A stretch of DNA of 44,223 nucleotides from an uncultured bacterium (GCA_905215505.1 CAJMPU010000019.1:1-44223); one strand, 5' to 3'. Positions 32,545 to 40,891 are shown, numbered from the stretch's first letter. Notes: generated by a model from the sequence alone, not told the origin. Translations and numbers: made by a program.

Positions 32545-33120
32545 ATGAAGTCGTTGTTGCTGCATGCGTGCTGTGCACCATGCTCGCTTGAGCCGGTTCG
32601 CCTGCTGCGCGAGGAGGGGTTTGAGCCCACGATTTGCTGGACCAACCCCAATATTCAACCGCGCGATGAATGGCAGCGCCGCTTGGACGAGCTGCGCCGG
32701 TGGTGTGCCGATGGCGACATCGAGCTCATCGAGGCAGGGGAGGACCGCGATCGCTGGGAGACCGGCGTGGCACCGCTGGGTGTCGATCGGCCTCGTCGCT
32801 GTCGCGCGTGCTATGCCCTGCGCTTGGCCGAGGCGTGCCGCGTGGCCCAGGAGCGCGGGTTTGAGTTTGTGGGCACGACGCTCGCCGTCTCGCCGTACCA
32901 GCTGTTCGATACCTGCAATGACGTGCTTGAGCGCTTGGCGGCGGCACACGGGCTCACCCCGGTGATTCGCGATTTTCGCCCGTATTACCCCGAGGCGACA
33001 CGTCGTTCGCGCGAGCTTGGCATGTATCGGCAGAACTACTGTGGTTGCCGCTTCTCGGCTGTCGAGGCGGCCATGGACCGCGCCCGCATCCGCGACGAGC
33101 GCAAAGCCGCCAAAAAGTAG
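32545..33120 (+). CDS. queH: epoxyqueuosine reductase QueH
   Basis: A 191-residue QueH (DUF208) protein, the iron-sulfur/cobalamin-independent alternative to QueG that reduces epoxyqueuosine-tRNA to queuosine-tRNA. The Cys motifs are complete: LLHACCAPCSLEP with C9, C10 and C13; RRCRACYALRL with C86 and C89; MYRQNYCGC with C166 and C168. The start at 32545 has GAGGAG 6 nt upstream; the ATG at 32539 abuts it. queA lies 64 nt downstream, so they may be co-transcribed, and tgt stands 5 kb on, giving three queuosine genes close together. Confidence 0.93.
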   Translation: MKSLLLHACCAPCSLEPVRLLREEGFEPTICWTNPNIQPRDEWQRRLDELRRWCADGDIELIEAGEDRDRWETGVAPLGVDRPRRCRACYALRLAEACRVAQERGFEFVGTTLAVSPYQLFDTCNDVLERLAAAHGLTPVIRDFRPYYPEATRRSRELGMYRQNYCGCRFSAVEAAMDRARIRDERKAAKK

Positions 33121-33184
33121 TTCGTTTGGGACGTCAGCCTGCTAGGATGTAGAGCGGACTTTAGCTATATAAGGAGTATCCGAC

Positions 33185-34402
33185 GTGTCTATGCGTACCG
33201 ATGATTTTGACTACAACCTTCCTGAGGAACTGATTGCCCAGGCTCCTGCCGAGCCGCGCGACTCCTGCCGCCTGCTGGTGGTTGATCGCAAAGGCTCCGA
33301 GACAGGAACGCCGCTAGAGCATGGCGGTACCGTTGAGCACCGCATCTTCCGCGACATCATCGACTATATCGAGCCGGGCGATGTGCTCGTCATCAACCAG
33401 ACGCGCGTGATGCCGGCCCGTCTTATCGGTCGCAAGGCTGGCTCGGGCGGTGTGGTCGAGACGCTGCTGCTCAAGCGCCGCGAGGATGTTGACCCGCTGG
33501 GTCACGTTTGGGAGTGCCTGGTCAAGCCGGGCAAGCGCCTGAAGCCCGGTGCTCAGATTGAGTATCGCGCCGGTGGCGCCCATGCGCCCGAGGGGGCTCC
33601 CGTGGTGCTGATGGCCGAGGTCATCGACTTTGTCACCGATAGCCGCGGCGGTCGTCTGGTGCGTTTTGAGCCGGCCGGTTGCAATGCCGCCGGTGACCCG
33701 CGCACGCTCGACGAGGCCATCCATGCTGCCGGCCACGTGCCGCTGCCGCCTTACATTACCGATTACGAGGGCGATCCCGAGAAGTACCAGACCGTCTACG
33801 CCATGAAGGAGGAGCACTCGGCTGCCGCTCCTACGGCGGGTCTGCATTTTACGCCCGAGCTTATGGCTGCCATTGAGGCCAAGGGCGCGAAGTTTGCCGC
33901 CGTCGAGCTCGAGGTGGGCATCGATACCTTCCGTTTGGTGGAGGAGGACGATCCCACGCAGCATGTGATGCACACCGAGCGCTACCACGTGTCGCAGGAG
34001 GTTGTCGACGCTGTGCATAAGGCTAAGGCCGAGGGGCATCGCGTGATCGCCGTCGGCACCACTGCAGTGCGCTCGCTCGAGAGCGCCTTTGACGCGGATG
34101 CCCCGGTGTCCGATCCGGCCGTGACAGCGCGTTATTTTGAAGGCCGTGAGGACGGCGCCGACACGCTCGGCCGCGGTGACATCGTGGTGCGCGAGAACGC
34201 GACGACGCAGCTCTACCTCATGCCTGGCTCGACCTATCACGTGGTCGACGCGCTGATCACGAACTTCCACGTGCCGCGCTCTACGCTCATGATGCTCGTG
34301 AGCGCGCTGGCCACCCGCGACCAGATCATGGATGCCTACGCCGCTGCTATCGAGGAGCGCTATCGCTTCTTCAGCTTTGGCGACGCGATGCTCATTTGTT
34401 AG
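33185..34402 (+). CDS. queA: S-adenosylmethionine:tRNA ribosyltransferase-isomerase QueA
   Basis: A 405-residue QueA. It transfers the ribosyl part of SAM to preQ1 in tRNA to form epoxyqueuosine. Signature text is clear: FDYNLPEELIAQAPAEPRDS at the start, VINQTRVMPARL, HVPLPPYI, SAAAPTAGLHFTPEL, ELEVGIDTFRLVEED, THVSQEV-like ERYHVSQEVVDA, and LITNFHVPRSTLMMLVSALA. Start is GTG at 33185 with AAGGAG 8 nt before it; the ATG two codons on is less well placed. Its stop overlaps the first stem of the multi-stem repeat at 34402. Confidence 0.96.
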   Translation: MSMRTDDFDYNLPEELIAQAPAEPRDSCRLLVVDRKGSETGTPLEHGGTVEHRIFRDIIDYIEPGDVLVINQTRVMPARLIGRKAGSGGVVETLLLKRREDVDPLGHVWECLVKPGKRLKPGAQIEYRAGGAHAPEGAPVVLMAEVIDFVTDSRGGRLVRFEPAGCNAAGDPRTLDEAIHAAGHVPLPPYITDYEGDPEKYQTVYAMKEEHSAAAPTAGLHFTPELMAAIEAKGAKFAAVELEVGIDTFRLVEEDDPTQHVMHTERYHVSQEVVDAVHKAKAEGHRVIAVGTTAVRSLESAFDADAPVSDPAVTARYFEGREDGADTLGRGDIVVRENATTQLYLMPGSTYHVVDALITNFHVPRSTLMMLVSALATRDQIMDAYAAAIEERYRFFSFGDAMLIC

Positions 34403-34731
34403 TTACGCGGTTCTACGAACCGCGTAACCAGTTGACGCTGCAAACGCCCCTAAGCGGCAATCTGACGTTCAATCGTCGGGCATGACCAGAAGGTCAATGC
34501 CCTCCTCTTTCACGTCACCTTGCTCGCTTAGGGGCGTTTTCGCTGACTTTGCCAAAGCATCGGCAGGTACTCATTGGGGACGTACTTAAATGAGTGCCTG
34601 CAGAATGAGAGTGGATAATCTCCCGTTTTTGGCCTGCTTGGGGGCTCAAAGTGGGAGATTATCCACTCTCGTCATTGGGCTAGTCGTTGGGGACGTTCTT
34701 GTTTGACTAGTCGTTTAAGAACGTCCCCAAT
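34402..34731. repeat. multi-stem palindromic element, copy 1
   Basis: Stem A 34402-34428 (12 bp, TAC loop). Stem B pairs 34442-34456 with 34525-34539 (perfect 15 bp) and encloses stem C at 34478-34502 (GACC-AGAA-GGTC core). A GGGGACGTACTT unit flanked by ACTCATT/AATGAGT lies at 34569-34595, then an 18-bp perfect stem 34607-34624 with 34653-34670. A 14-bp stem 34687-34700 with 34717-34730 adjoins the stop of the next gene. The same order A-B-C-D recurs at 37612-37925. It includes terminator-like hairpins for queA. Confidence 0.8.
34687..34730. terminator. REP-like hairpin beside the coiled-coil gene stop
   Basis: TTGGGGACGTTCTT and AAGAACGTCCCCAA are perfect 14-bp arms with a 16-nt loop. It ends 3 nt before the minus-strand stop and may act as 3' stem for either neighbour. 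Confidence 0.55.
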
Positions 34732-34733
34732 GA

Positions 34734-36515
34734 CTACTTGCTTGCGAACAGCCAGACTAGGATGATCGCCAGGATTGCGGCGACGATGCAGACGATGGCG
34801 CCGGTGAATTTGATGCGTGAGTCGCGGGTGCGCTCTCGTACGTCATCCTCGGTAGCCTCGAGCTGGGCCACTTCGCGCTCGGTTTCGGCGTGTTCGGCTT
34901 TGTCTCGGGCCAAGGATCCTGCAAGCGACTCAGTGATCTCTGGGTGGTCGTGCACCTCGGTCGCCTGTTCGATGATCGACTGTGCATGTGCGGCATCTGC
35001 TTGGGCGTTGGCGATGGTCTGCTCCTGGTCGCGGCGTGCCTTGTCCTCCGCGGCGATCTTCTCGCGCAGTTCGCGCTGACGAGTCGCGGCGGCAGTCTTC
35101 GCCGTCTGCAACTCGTCGCGCGCGGTATCGGCTTCGGTCGTCACGGCTTGGTGCGCGCGTTTTGCGTCGGCGATAGGGGCTTGAGCCTGCTCGACGGCCT
35201 GCTCGGCGGCGGCAAGTGAATGCTCAAGATCGGCGGTCACGCGCGGAATGTCTTCCTCGGCCTTGCGGAGGGCGTCGGCAGCGTCGGAGATTTGCATAGA
35301 CAGCTCGCTGGTGCGCACGGTGTAATTGGCGGGATTTGCCGAAGGGTTGCGCTGCAGCTCGGCATACTCGCGACGCAAGGTCTCGAGCTGTGCGCGCGTA
35401 GCATCGGCAGTTTGTCGTGCGGCGGCGACACCGGTATCGCGCTCAGCCTTCACTTTGTCGCGGATGCGCTTGGAATCCTCAAGGCGACGAACCAGGCGGT
35501 TGCCGGTCTCGCGCGAACTCGCCTCGCGGGCTTCCACGGCGTCGAGTGCAGCCTTCAGGCGGAGCTCGGTCGCATCGTCCTCTGCCTTCATTTGCTCGAG
35601 CTGGCCCTTGAGCTCAGTCGCTTTGGCGGCATGGGCGTCGCGGTCAATCTCGGCGGCCGCAGCGGTCTTTTGTGCCGTGGCGATTGCCTGGCGCTGGTCG
35701 GCGATGATCTGATCGTAGCGGCCTGCGATGTCCTGGCGCGTCTCGAGCTCCTCTGCCTGGTCGGCGATGCGCTGCTCAAGCTCGGACAGGTGGGCGCGGG
35801 CATCGGCGAGTGCCTTCTTGGCGGCGTTCATCTCGCGCATGGCCGACGCGCCCTGGGCGATAAAAGTGCCCACGGCGTTCGCGGTGTTCGAGACGGCGGT
35901 CCCCAGATCGCGGCTCGCGGCGGGGGAGTGCGGGGCGGTCGGGCGAGCGGTGTCGGCAGCGTCCGCATCGGTAGCCTGCGGCGCGGCGATATTGCCGGTG
36001 CCGCCTTCGATCACGGAAAAGCCCGCTGCGTGTGGGTCGACCGCGTCGGTGCCGATCGTGGGGTGCTCGAGTTGCAGGAACGAGGGCATGGTGCTGCCCT
36101 GGTCGGCAACCGGGGTCTCGCCGGGCACAAACGTCGAGGCGGCCTCGGCAGCTTCCTCTTCCTCGGCGTCGACATCGGCATCGGCGACAGCGTCTTTCAT
36201 CGCTTTGACGGCATCCATCATGGAGTCCATGACGGCGTCGAGCTCTTCTTCCGAAGACACCTCGATGGGGCCTGCTGCTTGCGGAGCGTTCTCAGCCTTG
36301 GGCTCAGTATCGCTCGGGTCCGGCTGCTCTAGCTGCTCTTCTTTGTCTTGCTCTGCGGCGACATTTGCGTCTGCGGCCTCGTCTGCGGCGGCAGGAGCCT
36401 CCTCGACAGCGGCATCAATGCCGCCATCGCTTCTGGTGGAAGTATCGCAGTCGTCAATGGTGTCTGCGGAATTATCAATATGCTGTTGAGTCTGGGGGTC
36501 CAGCTCGTCTGTCAT
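34734..36515 (-). CDS. long coiled-coil protein with C-terminal membrane helix
   Basis: A 593-residue protein. The first 210 residues are acidic and Ala/Glu/Asp-rich with low complexity. Residues about 225-560 are almost all heptad-type helices (ARAHLSELEQRIADQAEELE, RQTADATRAQLETLRREYAE, REKIAAEDKARRDQEQTIAN). The last 22 residues (FTGAIVCIVAAILAIILVWL) form a membrane anchor, so it is tail-anchored with its body in the cytoplasm. GAGGAG is 9 nt before the ATG at 36515; the ATG at 36521 is too close to it. I know no named family. A scaffold at the membrane is likely, not an enzyme. Confidence 0.78.
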   Translation of the reverse strand: MTDELDPQTQQHIDNSADTIDDCDTSTRSDGGIDAAVEEAPAAADEAADANVAAEQDKEEQLEQPDPSDTEPKAENAPQAAGPIEVSSEEELDAVMDSMMDAVKAMKDAVADADVDAEEEEAAEAASTFVPGETPVADQGSTMPSFLQLEHPTIGTDAVDPHAAGFSVIEGGTGNIAAPQATDADAADTARPTAPHSPAASRDLGTAVSNTANAVGTFIAQGASAMREMNAAKKALADARAHLSELEQRIADQAEELETRQDIAGRYDQIIADQRQAIATAQKTAAAAEIDRDAHAAKATELKGQLEQMKAEDDATELRLKAALDAVEAREASSRETGNRLVRRLEDSKRIRDKVKAERDTGVAAARQTADATRAQLETLRREYAELQRNPSANPANYTVRTSELSMQISDAADALRKAEEDIPRVTADLEHSLAAAEQAVEQAQAPIADAKRAHQAVTTEADTARDELQTAKTAAATRQRELREKIAAEDKARRDQEQTIANAQADAAHAQSIIEQATEVHDHPEITESLAGSLARDKAEHAETEREVAQLEATEDDVRERTRDSRIKFTGAIVCIVAAILAIILVWLFASK

Positions 36516-36809
36516 AGGCATGTGCTCCTCATCGTTGTTTGTCACCCTATGATAAAGTCTCGCGCCGACATCCCGCGCGCTGCAGCAAAGTTTCAAAACG
36601 TGTTCGATGGCTCGCGTCGATAGCAAAAACTCGGCCACTTTATCCAGTTTGTACTTGACATTCCCTTCGCCGAAAGACGTTGCGCCGTTCGCCTGCCATG
36701 GGCTTTATTTTTCGCTTGAACCCGCTAAAGTTGCATTTCAGCTTTTGGCGCGTGAAGTTGGATGCGCGCAGTCGACGGGCAGGCCCGTCGCGATTTGAAA
36801 GGACTTTGT
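36516..36809. other. divergent promoter region between coiled-coil gene and SDR gene
   Basis: 294 nt. It contains the SDR SD (AAAGGA) and a short palindrome GACGGGCAGGCCCGTC at about 36775-36790, just before the SD. No additional gene is evident. Confidence 0.5.
36775..36790 (+). promoter_or_regulatory. short palindrome before the SDR gene
   Basis: GACGGG-CAGG-CCCGTC, 6-bp arms, 20 nt upstream of the ATG. It could be an operator or leader hairpin. Weak evidence. Confidence 0.3.
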
Positions 36810-37610
36810 ATGGGACTTTTCACTGGTAAGACCGTGATCGTTACCGGCGGCGGCAAGGCCACGCTTAAGGACGGCTCCGCTGGTTCCATCGGCTACGGCA
36901 TCGATATCGCTTTTGCCAAGGAGGGCGCAAACCTCGTCATCACCGGCCGCAACGTCGCCAAGCTCGAGGCCGCCAAGGAATCCCTCGAGGCCGAGTACGG
37001 TGTCAAGGTTCTGCCTGTTCAGGCCGATGTTTCTGCTGGTCAGGACAACGAGGCTGTCGTCCAGAACGTCATCGACAAGGCCATTGAGGAGTTCGGTCGC
37101 ATCGACGCCGTCGTCAACAACGCTCAGGCCAGCGCCTCGGGCGTGACCATTGCCGATCACACCATGGATCAGTTTAACCTGGCCATTTACTCTGGCCTGT
37201 ATGCCACCTACCTGTACATGCAGAAGGCCTATCCGCACCTGAAGGAGACCAAGGGCTCCGTGGTCAACTTTGCTTCGGGCGCCGGCCTGTTTGGCAACTA
37301 CGGCCAGTGCAGCTATGCCGCCGCCAAGGAAGGCATCCGTGGTCTGACTCGCGTTGCCGCCAACGAGTGGGGCAAGGACGGCATCAACGTCAATATCGTT
37401 TGCCCGCTTGCTTGGACCGCCGCGCTCGAGAACTTCCAGGATGCCTATCCCGAGGCGTTCAAGGCCAACGTCCACATGCCGCCGGCAGGCCACTACGGCG
37501 ACGTCGAGAAGGAAATCGGCCGCGTTGTCGTTCAGCTCTGCGGTCCCGACTTTAAGTATATGAACGGCGAGACCGTCACCCTCGAGGGTGGCATGGGCCA
37601 GCGTCCGTAG
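36810..37610 (+). CDS. short-chain dehydrogenase/reductase with extended glycine loop
   Basis: A 266-residue SDR. The Rossmann nucleotide loop is unusual: TGGG (12-15) is followed by an insertion KATLKDGSAGS before IGYGI, instead of the short TGxxxGIG. NNAQ (103-106) replaces NNAG. The catalytic triad is intact: Ser156 in NFASGAG, Tyr169 and Lys173 in YAAAK. C-terminal MNGETVTLEGGM is classic. AAAGGA stands 7 nt before the ATG. Substrate unknown; gut Coriobacteriia have SDRs acting on steroids and bile acids, but no bile-acid gene is nearby and this is not the known 7-beta enzyme. Confidence 0.88.
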   Translation: MGLFTGKTVIVTGGGKATLKDGSAGSIGYGIDIAFAKEGANLVITGRNVAKLEAAKESLEAEYGVKVLPVQADVSAGQDNEAVVQNVIDKAIEEFGRIDAVVNNAQASASGVTIADHTMDQFNLAIYSGLYATYLYMQKAYPHLKETKGSVVNFASGAGLFGNYGQCSYAAAKEGIRGLTRVAANEWGKDGINVNIVCPLAWTAALENFQDAYPEAFKANVHMPPAGHYGDVEKEIGRVVVQLCGPDFKYMNGETVTLEGGMGQRP

Positions 37611-37611
37611 G

Positions 37612-37925
37612 GTTACGCGGTTTTACCAAACCGCGTAACGGGTCGACGCTGCGCGGTCACCAGGGCGACAACTTGTCATTCAAAGAGGGCGGCATGACCA
37701 GAAGGTCAATGCCGCCCTCTTTTCATGCCAATTTGTTCGCCCTGGTGACCGCTCGCTGACGTTGTCAAAACATCGGCGTTGCCAAAATATCGGCGTTGCC
37801 GTGGCTGGTAAATAGCTCCACTCATCGGGGACGTACTTAAATGAGTGCCCGCAGAATGAAAGTGGAAAATCTCCCGTTTTTGGGCTGTGCTTTGGGCAAA
37901 AGTGGGAGATTATCCACGCTCATCC
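37612..37925. repeat. multi-stem palindromic element, copy 2
   Basis: Stem A 37612-37639 (12 bp, same sequence as copy 1 except the closing pair, which is T-A here and C-G there). Stem B pairs 37653-37668 with 37737-37752 (perfect 16 bp) with a sequence unrelated to copy 1. Stem C 37685-37719 has the same GACC-AGAA-GGTC core but a longer G/C base followed by TTTT. A GGGGACGTACTT unit with ACTCAT/ATGAGT arms stands at 37820-37846 and a 14-bp stem (one mismatch) pairs 37862-37875 with 37904-37917. Confidence 0.8.
37685..37723 (+). terminator. terminator-like stem C after the SDR gene
   Basis: GAGGGCGGCA and TGCCGCCCTC pair around a GACCAGAAGGTC hairpin, then TTTT. Strong rho-independent type, 75 nt after the SDR stop. 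Confidence 0.75.
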
Positions 37926-38064
37926 GGTAAGCGTCCAAAAATCCACGCTCACTTGCCGTGTCCCTGCCGTATCCTCCTCGCGCCAGTTTCTGTCGAGTCG
38001 GTGCTTCTTGCGGGTTGCCCGTATAATGGTTTGCGTATGAACCGCAACCAAGGAGTTCCAGTTT

Positions 38065-39204
38065 ATGGACCAGAGCCTCTTTAAATTCGACCTTATCGCC
38101 GAGGACCCGACCACGCACGCGCGCGCCGGCGTGCTGCATACTCCGCACGGCGACATCGAGACGCCGATCTTTATGCCCGTGGGCACCAAGGCAAACGTCA
38201 AGGGTATTCCCACCGAGACCGTCAAGCAGCTCGGTGCCCAGATCGTGCTTGCCAATACCTATCACCTGTCCATGCGTCCCGGCGAGGACACCATCGCCGA
38301 GCTGGGCGGACTGCACAAGTTCATGAACTGGCACGGCCCCATCCTCACCGACTCGGGCGGTTTCCAGGTCTTCAGCCACAACGACGCCGTCAAGCTCACC
38401 GACGAGGGCGTGCGCTTTATCGTCAACGATTACGACGGCCGCCACGTGTTCTGGACGCCCGAGGACAACATGGAAATCGCCATGAAGCTCGGCTCCGACA
38501 TCTGCATGCAGCTCGACCAATGCCCCGGCTATCCTGCCACGCGTGCCTATGTCGAGCGCGCCGTGGAGCTGTCGAGTATGTGGGCCGAGCGCTGCTACAA
38601 GGCTCATACCCGTGATGACCAGGCACTTTTTGGCATCGTTCAGGGTGGCATGCATCTGGATCTGCGCCTGCGATCGCTGCGCCACCTGGAGGAGTGCGGC
38701 GACTTCCCCGGCTACGGCATCGGCGGCTACTCGGTGGGCGAGGACCATGAGACCATGTTCGAGACGCTGGCGCCGCTGGTTTCCGAGTACATGCCTAAGC
38801 ACAAGCCGCGCTACCTCATGGGCGTCGGCAACCCTACCACGCTCGTGCGCGGCGTTGGCGTGGGCATCGACATGTTCGACTGCGTGCTGCCGACGCGCAC
38901 TGGCCGCATGGGTACCGCGTTTTCGAGCGAGGGTCGCCTCAACTTCCGCAACGCGCGCTTTGCGCGCGACGACGGCCCCATCGACCCCACCTGCACCTGC
39001 CCGGTGTGCACGGGCGGCTACAGCCGCGCGCTCATCCGTCACATGGTCACGCAGAAGGAGATGCTCGGCGGTATTCTGCTGTCGATGCACAACATCTACT
39101 ACCTGCTCAACCTTATGCAGCGTGCCCGTCAGGCCATTATCGAGGGCCGCTACGGCGCGTTTGTGAGCGACTGGATGAACAGCCCTGCGGCGGTGGACTA
39201 CTAA
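38065..39204 (+). CDS. tgt: queuine/preQ1 tRNA-guanine transglycosylase
   Basis: A 379-residue Tgt, which replaces G34 in tRNAs of Asp, Asn, His and Tyr by preQ1. DSGGF (96-100) has the general acid Asp96; FDCVLPTR (271-278) has the nucleophile Asp272. Zinc is held by C310, C312 and C315 with His342 (TCTCPVC and MHNIYY). FGIVQGGMH matches the substrate pocket. AAGGAG is 9 nt before the ATG. With queA and queH close by, the last three steps of queuosine formation on tRNA are covered. Confidence 0.97.
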   Translation: MDQSLFKFDLIAEDPTTHARAGVLHTPHGDIETPIFMPVGTKANVKGIPTETVKQLGAQIVLANTYHLSMRPGEDTIAELGGLHKFMNWHGPILTDSGGFQVFSHNDAVKLTDEGVRFIVNDYDGRHVFWTPEDNMEIAMKLGSDICMQLDQCPGYPATRAYVERAVELSSMWAERCYKAHTRDDQALFGIVQGGMHLDLRLRSLRHLEECGDFPGYGIGGYSVGEDHETMFETLAPLVSEYMPKHKPRYLMGVGNPTTLVRGVGVGIDMFDCVLPTRTGRMGTAFSSEGRLNFRNARFARDDGPIDPTCTCPVCTGGYSRALIRHMVTQKEMLGGILLSMHNIYYLLNLMQRARQAIIEGRYGAFVSDWMNSPAAVDY

Positions 39205-39340
39205 GAGCCGCGACCGCTGACCGATGCCTTGCAAGCGCATGATGCATCGTGGGTACCATACCGAATAGTTGATGTTCGGGCGGGTGTTTGACGCATGGCG
39301 TCGACCCCGCTCGCTTTTCTTTTTCTCGATAGGAGTACCC

Positions 39341-40099
39341 TTGATTAAGAATGAGAACGTCGAGGGCGAGCCGGCCTACGACGAGACGTACCGACGCGGC
39401 CCCGTGGTCATGCGCGGCCCCATGATTCCTAAGGATAACACCTACGCCAACCTGCTGGCGCCCGAGGACTCGACCGACTGGTTGCATGCCGACCCCTGGC
39501 GCGTGCTGCGCATTCAGGCCGAGTTTGTCGATGGCTTTGGCGCGCTTGCCGAGCTTGGTCCTGCGGTGACCATCTTCGGCAGTGCCCGCACGCCCAAGAC
39601 CGATCCGCTCTACAAGGCGGCGCGTACGGTCGGTCGTAAAATCGCCCAGCGCGGCGTGGCGGTTATCACCGGCGGTGGTCCCGGCGTCATGGAGGCGGCC
39701 AACAGGGGAGCGGCGAGCGCGAACGGCAAGTCGGTCGGCTTGGGTATCGAGCTTCCGCACGAGCACGGGCTCAACAAATACGTGAACCTCGGTATGGACT
39801 TCCGTTACTTCTTTGTGCGCAAGACCATGTTCGTCAAATACAGCTCGGGCGCCATCGTGTTTCCCGGTGGTTTTGGTACGCTCGACGAGATGTTCGAGGT
39901 GCTCACGCTGGTGCAGACGCACAAGGTTAAGCGCATGCCGCTCGTTTTGGTGGGCACCGAGTACTGGCGGGGCCTGTTCGACTGGCTTAATGGCCCGGTG
40001 ATGGACACCGGTATGATCAGCCCGCTCGATCCGGAGCTGGTGCACATTACCGACGACCTCAACGAGGCCGTCGATATCGCCCTGAGCGGGCTGATGTAG
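39341..40099 (+). CDS. LOG family (TIGR00730-type) Rossmann-fold protein
   Basis: A 252-residue protein of the LOG family, nucleoside 5'-monophosphate phosphoribohydrolases misnamed lysine decarboxylases. Signatures: TIFGSARTPKTDPLYKAAR, AVITGGGPGVMEAANRGAA, VGLGIELPHEHGLNKY and the catalytic PGGFGTLDEMFEV. The start is decided by the SD: AGGAG lies 7 nt before the TTG at 39341, whereas the upstream ATG candidates have none, and the added 24 residues do not look like family sequence. Its stop precedes the palindrome of the toxin-antitoxin promoter. Probably cleaves nucleotides such as AMP-type cytokinin-like compounds; the true substrate is open. Confidence 0.9.
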   Translation: MIKNENVEGEPAYDETYRRGPVVMRGPMIPKDNTYANLLAPEDSTDWLHADPWRVLRIQAEFVDGFGALAELGPAVTIFGSARTPKTDPLYKAARTVGRKIAQRGVAVITGGGPGVMEAANRGAASANGKSVGLGIELPHEHGLNKYVNLGMDFRYFFVRKTMFVKYSSGAIVFPGGFGTLDEMFEVLTLVQTHKVKRMPLVLVGTEYWRGLFDWLNGPVMDTGMISPLDPELVHITDDLNEAVDIALSGLM

Positions 40100-40127
40100 G
40101 GCGAGCGTGCCTGTCGTTGTAGTGATG

Positions 40128-40167
40128 AGAAGGCAGGCTGATGCTATTTAGCATCAGCCTGCCTTCT
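40128..40167. promoter_or_regulatory. 19-bp palindrome over the toxin-antitoxin promoter
   Basis: Perfect 19-nt arms (40128-40146, 40149-40167) with a TT loop. A candidate -10 TATACT lies at 40176-40181, so the palindrome covers the -35 region. It could be the operator for RelB autoregulation, and also an RNA hairpin ending transcription of the LOG gene. Confidence 0.55.
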
Positions 40168-40212
40168 AAATTGGGTATACTGATGCAAAAGACGAGAGCG
40201 AGGAGGTCGCGT

Positions 40213-40512
40213 ATGTCTACTGCAACGGTTAAGCCTACGACGGTTCGCATCGAAGAGGGGCTCAAGGAACAGGCGACTGAGTTCTTGGATACGGTTGGTC
40301 TGAGTCTCAATTCGTATCTGAACCTTGCTGTTCGGCAGCTGGTAAATCAGCGAAAGATTCCGTTTGAGATTGTGGGTCGGCCCGAAGTTCCCAACGAGGC
40401 GACGAGGCGCGCCATGGTGATTGCCGAGGCTCATGAGTTGGGGATTCTGCCAGACGACAGCCCGTCATTCAATAACGCTGATGAGCTTATATCATTCCTC
40501 GATGAGGACTAG
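40213..40512 (+). CDS. RelB/DinJ-type antitoxin
   Basis: A 99-residue antitoxin. The N-terminus KPTTVRIEEGLKEQATEFLD is the ribbon-helix-helix DNA-binding part, then LGLSLNSYLN-like VGLSLNSYLNLAVRQLV. The C-terminal tail with acidic residues would wrap the toxin. GAGGAGG lies about 8 nt before the ATG at 40213. The toxin ORF starts 2 nt after the stop, so they are one operon. The RHH dimer likely binds the palindrome just upstream and represses its own transcription. Confidence 0.92.
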   Translation: MSTATVKPTTVRIEEGLKEQATEFLDTVGLSLNSYLNLAVRQLVNQRKIPFEIVGRPEVPNEATRRAMVIAEAHELGILPDDSPSFNNADELISFLDED

Positions 40513-40514
40513 CG

Positions 40515-40823
40515 ATGTTTGAGATTAAAGTCGAGGCTCAGTTTAAGGCGGATTACAAACGGACGATGCGCATCCATCCGCAGCTAAAAACCGAGTTTAA
40601 GGCAGCAGTCGCAGAGCTTGCAGCTCGCGGCTCGCTTCCCGCGGAATATGGCGCCCATGAGCTTTCAAACCCGGGCGGCAATTACAACGGCCACATCGAT
40701 TTCCATCTATCCGATGGCTTGGTCGATGTGGTCGTTCTGTACTTGCCGCATAAGACTAATCCTGTGATCCGACTGGTGAGAATGGGCTCGCATGAGGAGT
40801 TATTTCAGGGCCCGCAGGGCTGA
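40515..40823 (+). CDS. YafQ-family mRNA interferase toxin
   Basis: A 102-residue RelE-superfamily toxin of the YafQ type, which cuts mRNA on the ribosome. Catalytic-type residues are present: His48 (AHEL), His60 and His64 with Asp67 in NGHIDFHLSDGL, Arg89 and His93 in LVRMGSHEELF, Phe97. It is paired with the RelB gene 2 nt upstream. It converges with the TOTE gene, with 63 nt between stops. The pair may stabilise the locus or act on its own in stress. Confidence 0.92.
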   Translation: MFEIKVEAQFKADYKRTMRIHPQLKTEFKAAVAELAARGSLPAEYGAHELSNPGGNYNGHIDFHLSDGLVDVVVLYLPHKTNPVIRLVRMGSHEELFQGPQG

Positions 40824-40847
40824 TTGCTCGCTTATGTTTCGCGGGGA

Positions 40848-40891
40848 AATAGGGATTGATTCGCGGCCGATTGGCTAAAACAGCCCCTATT
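40848..40891. terminator. weak hairpin between convergent toxin and TOTE genes
   Basis: AATAGGG and CCCTATT are 7-nt inverted arms with a long loop. It overlaps the TOTE stop. Low confidence. Confidence 0.3.

Noticed and set aside
34402..34731. CRISPR-like array in the palindromic region after queA
   Set aside because: The palindromes differ from each other and are not equal repeats with spacers; no cas gene is present.
36810..37610. Identity as the known Collinsella 7-beta-hydroxysteroid dehydrogenase
   Set aside because: The N-terminus, glycine loop and active-site surroundings do not resemble what I recall of that enzyme; only the general SDR family is supported.
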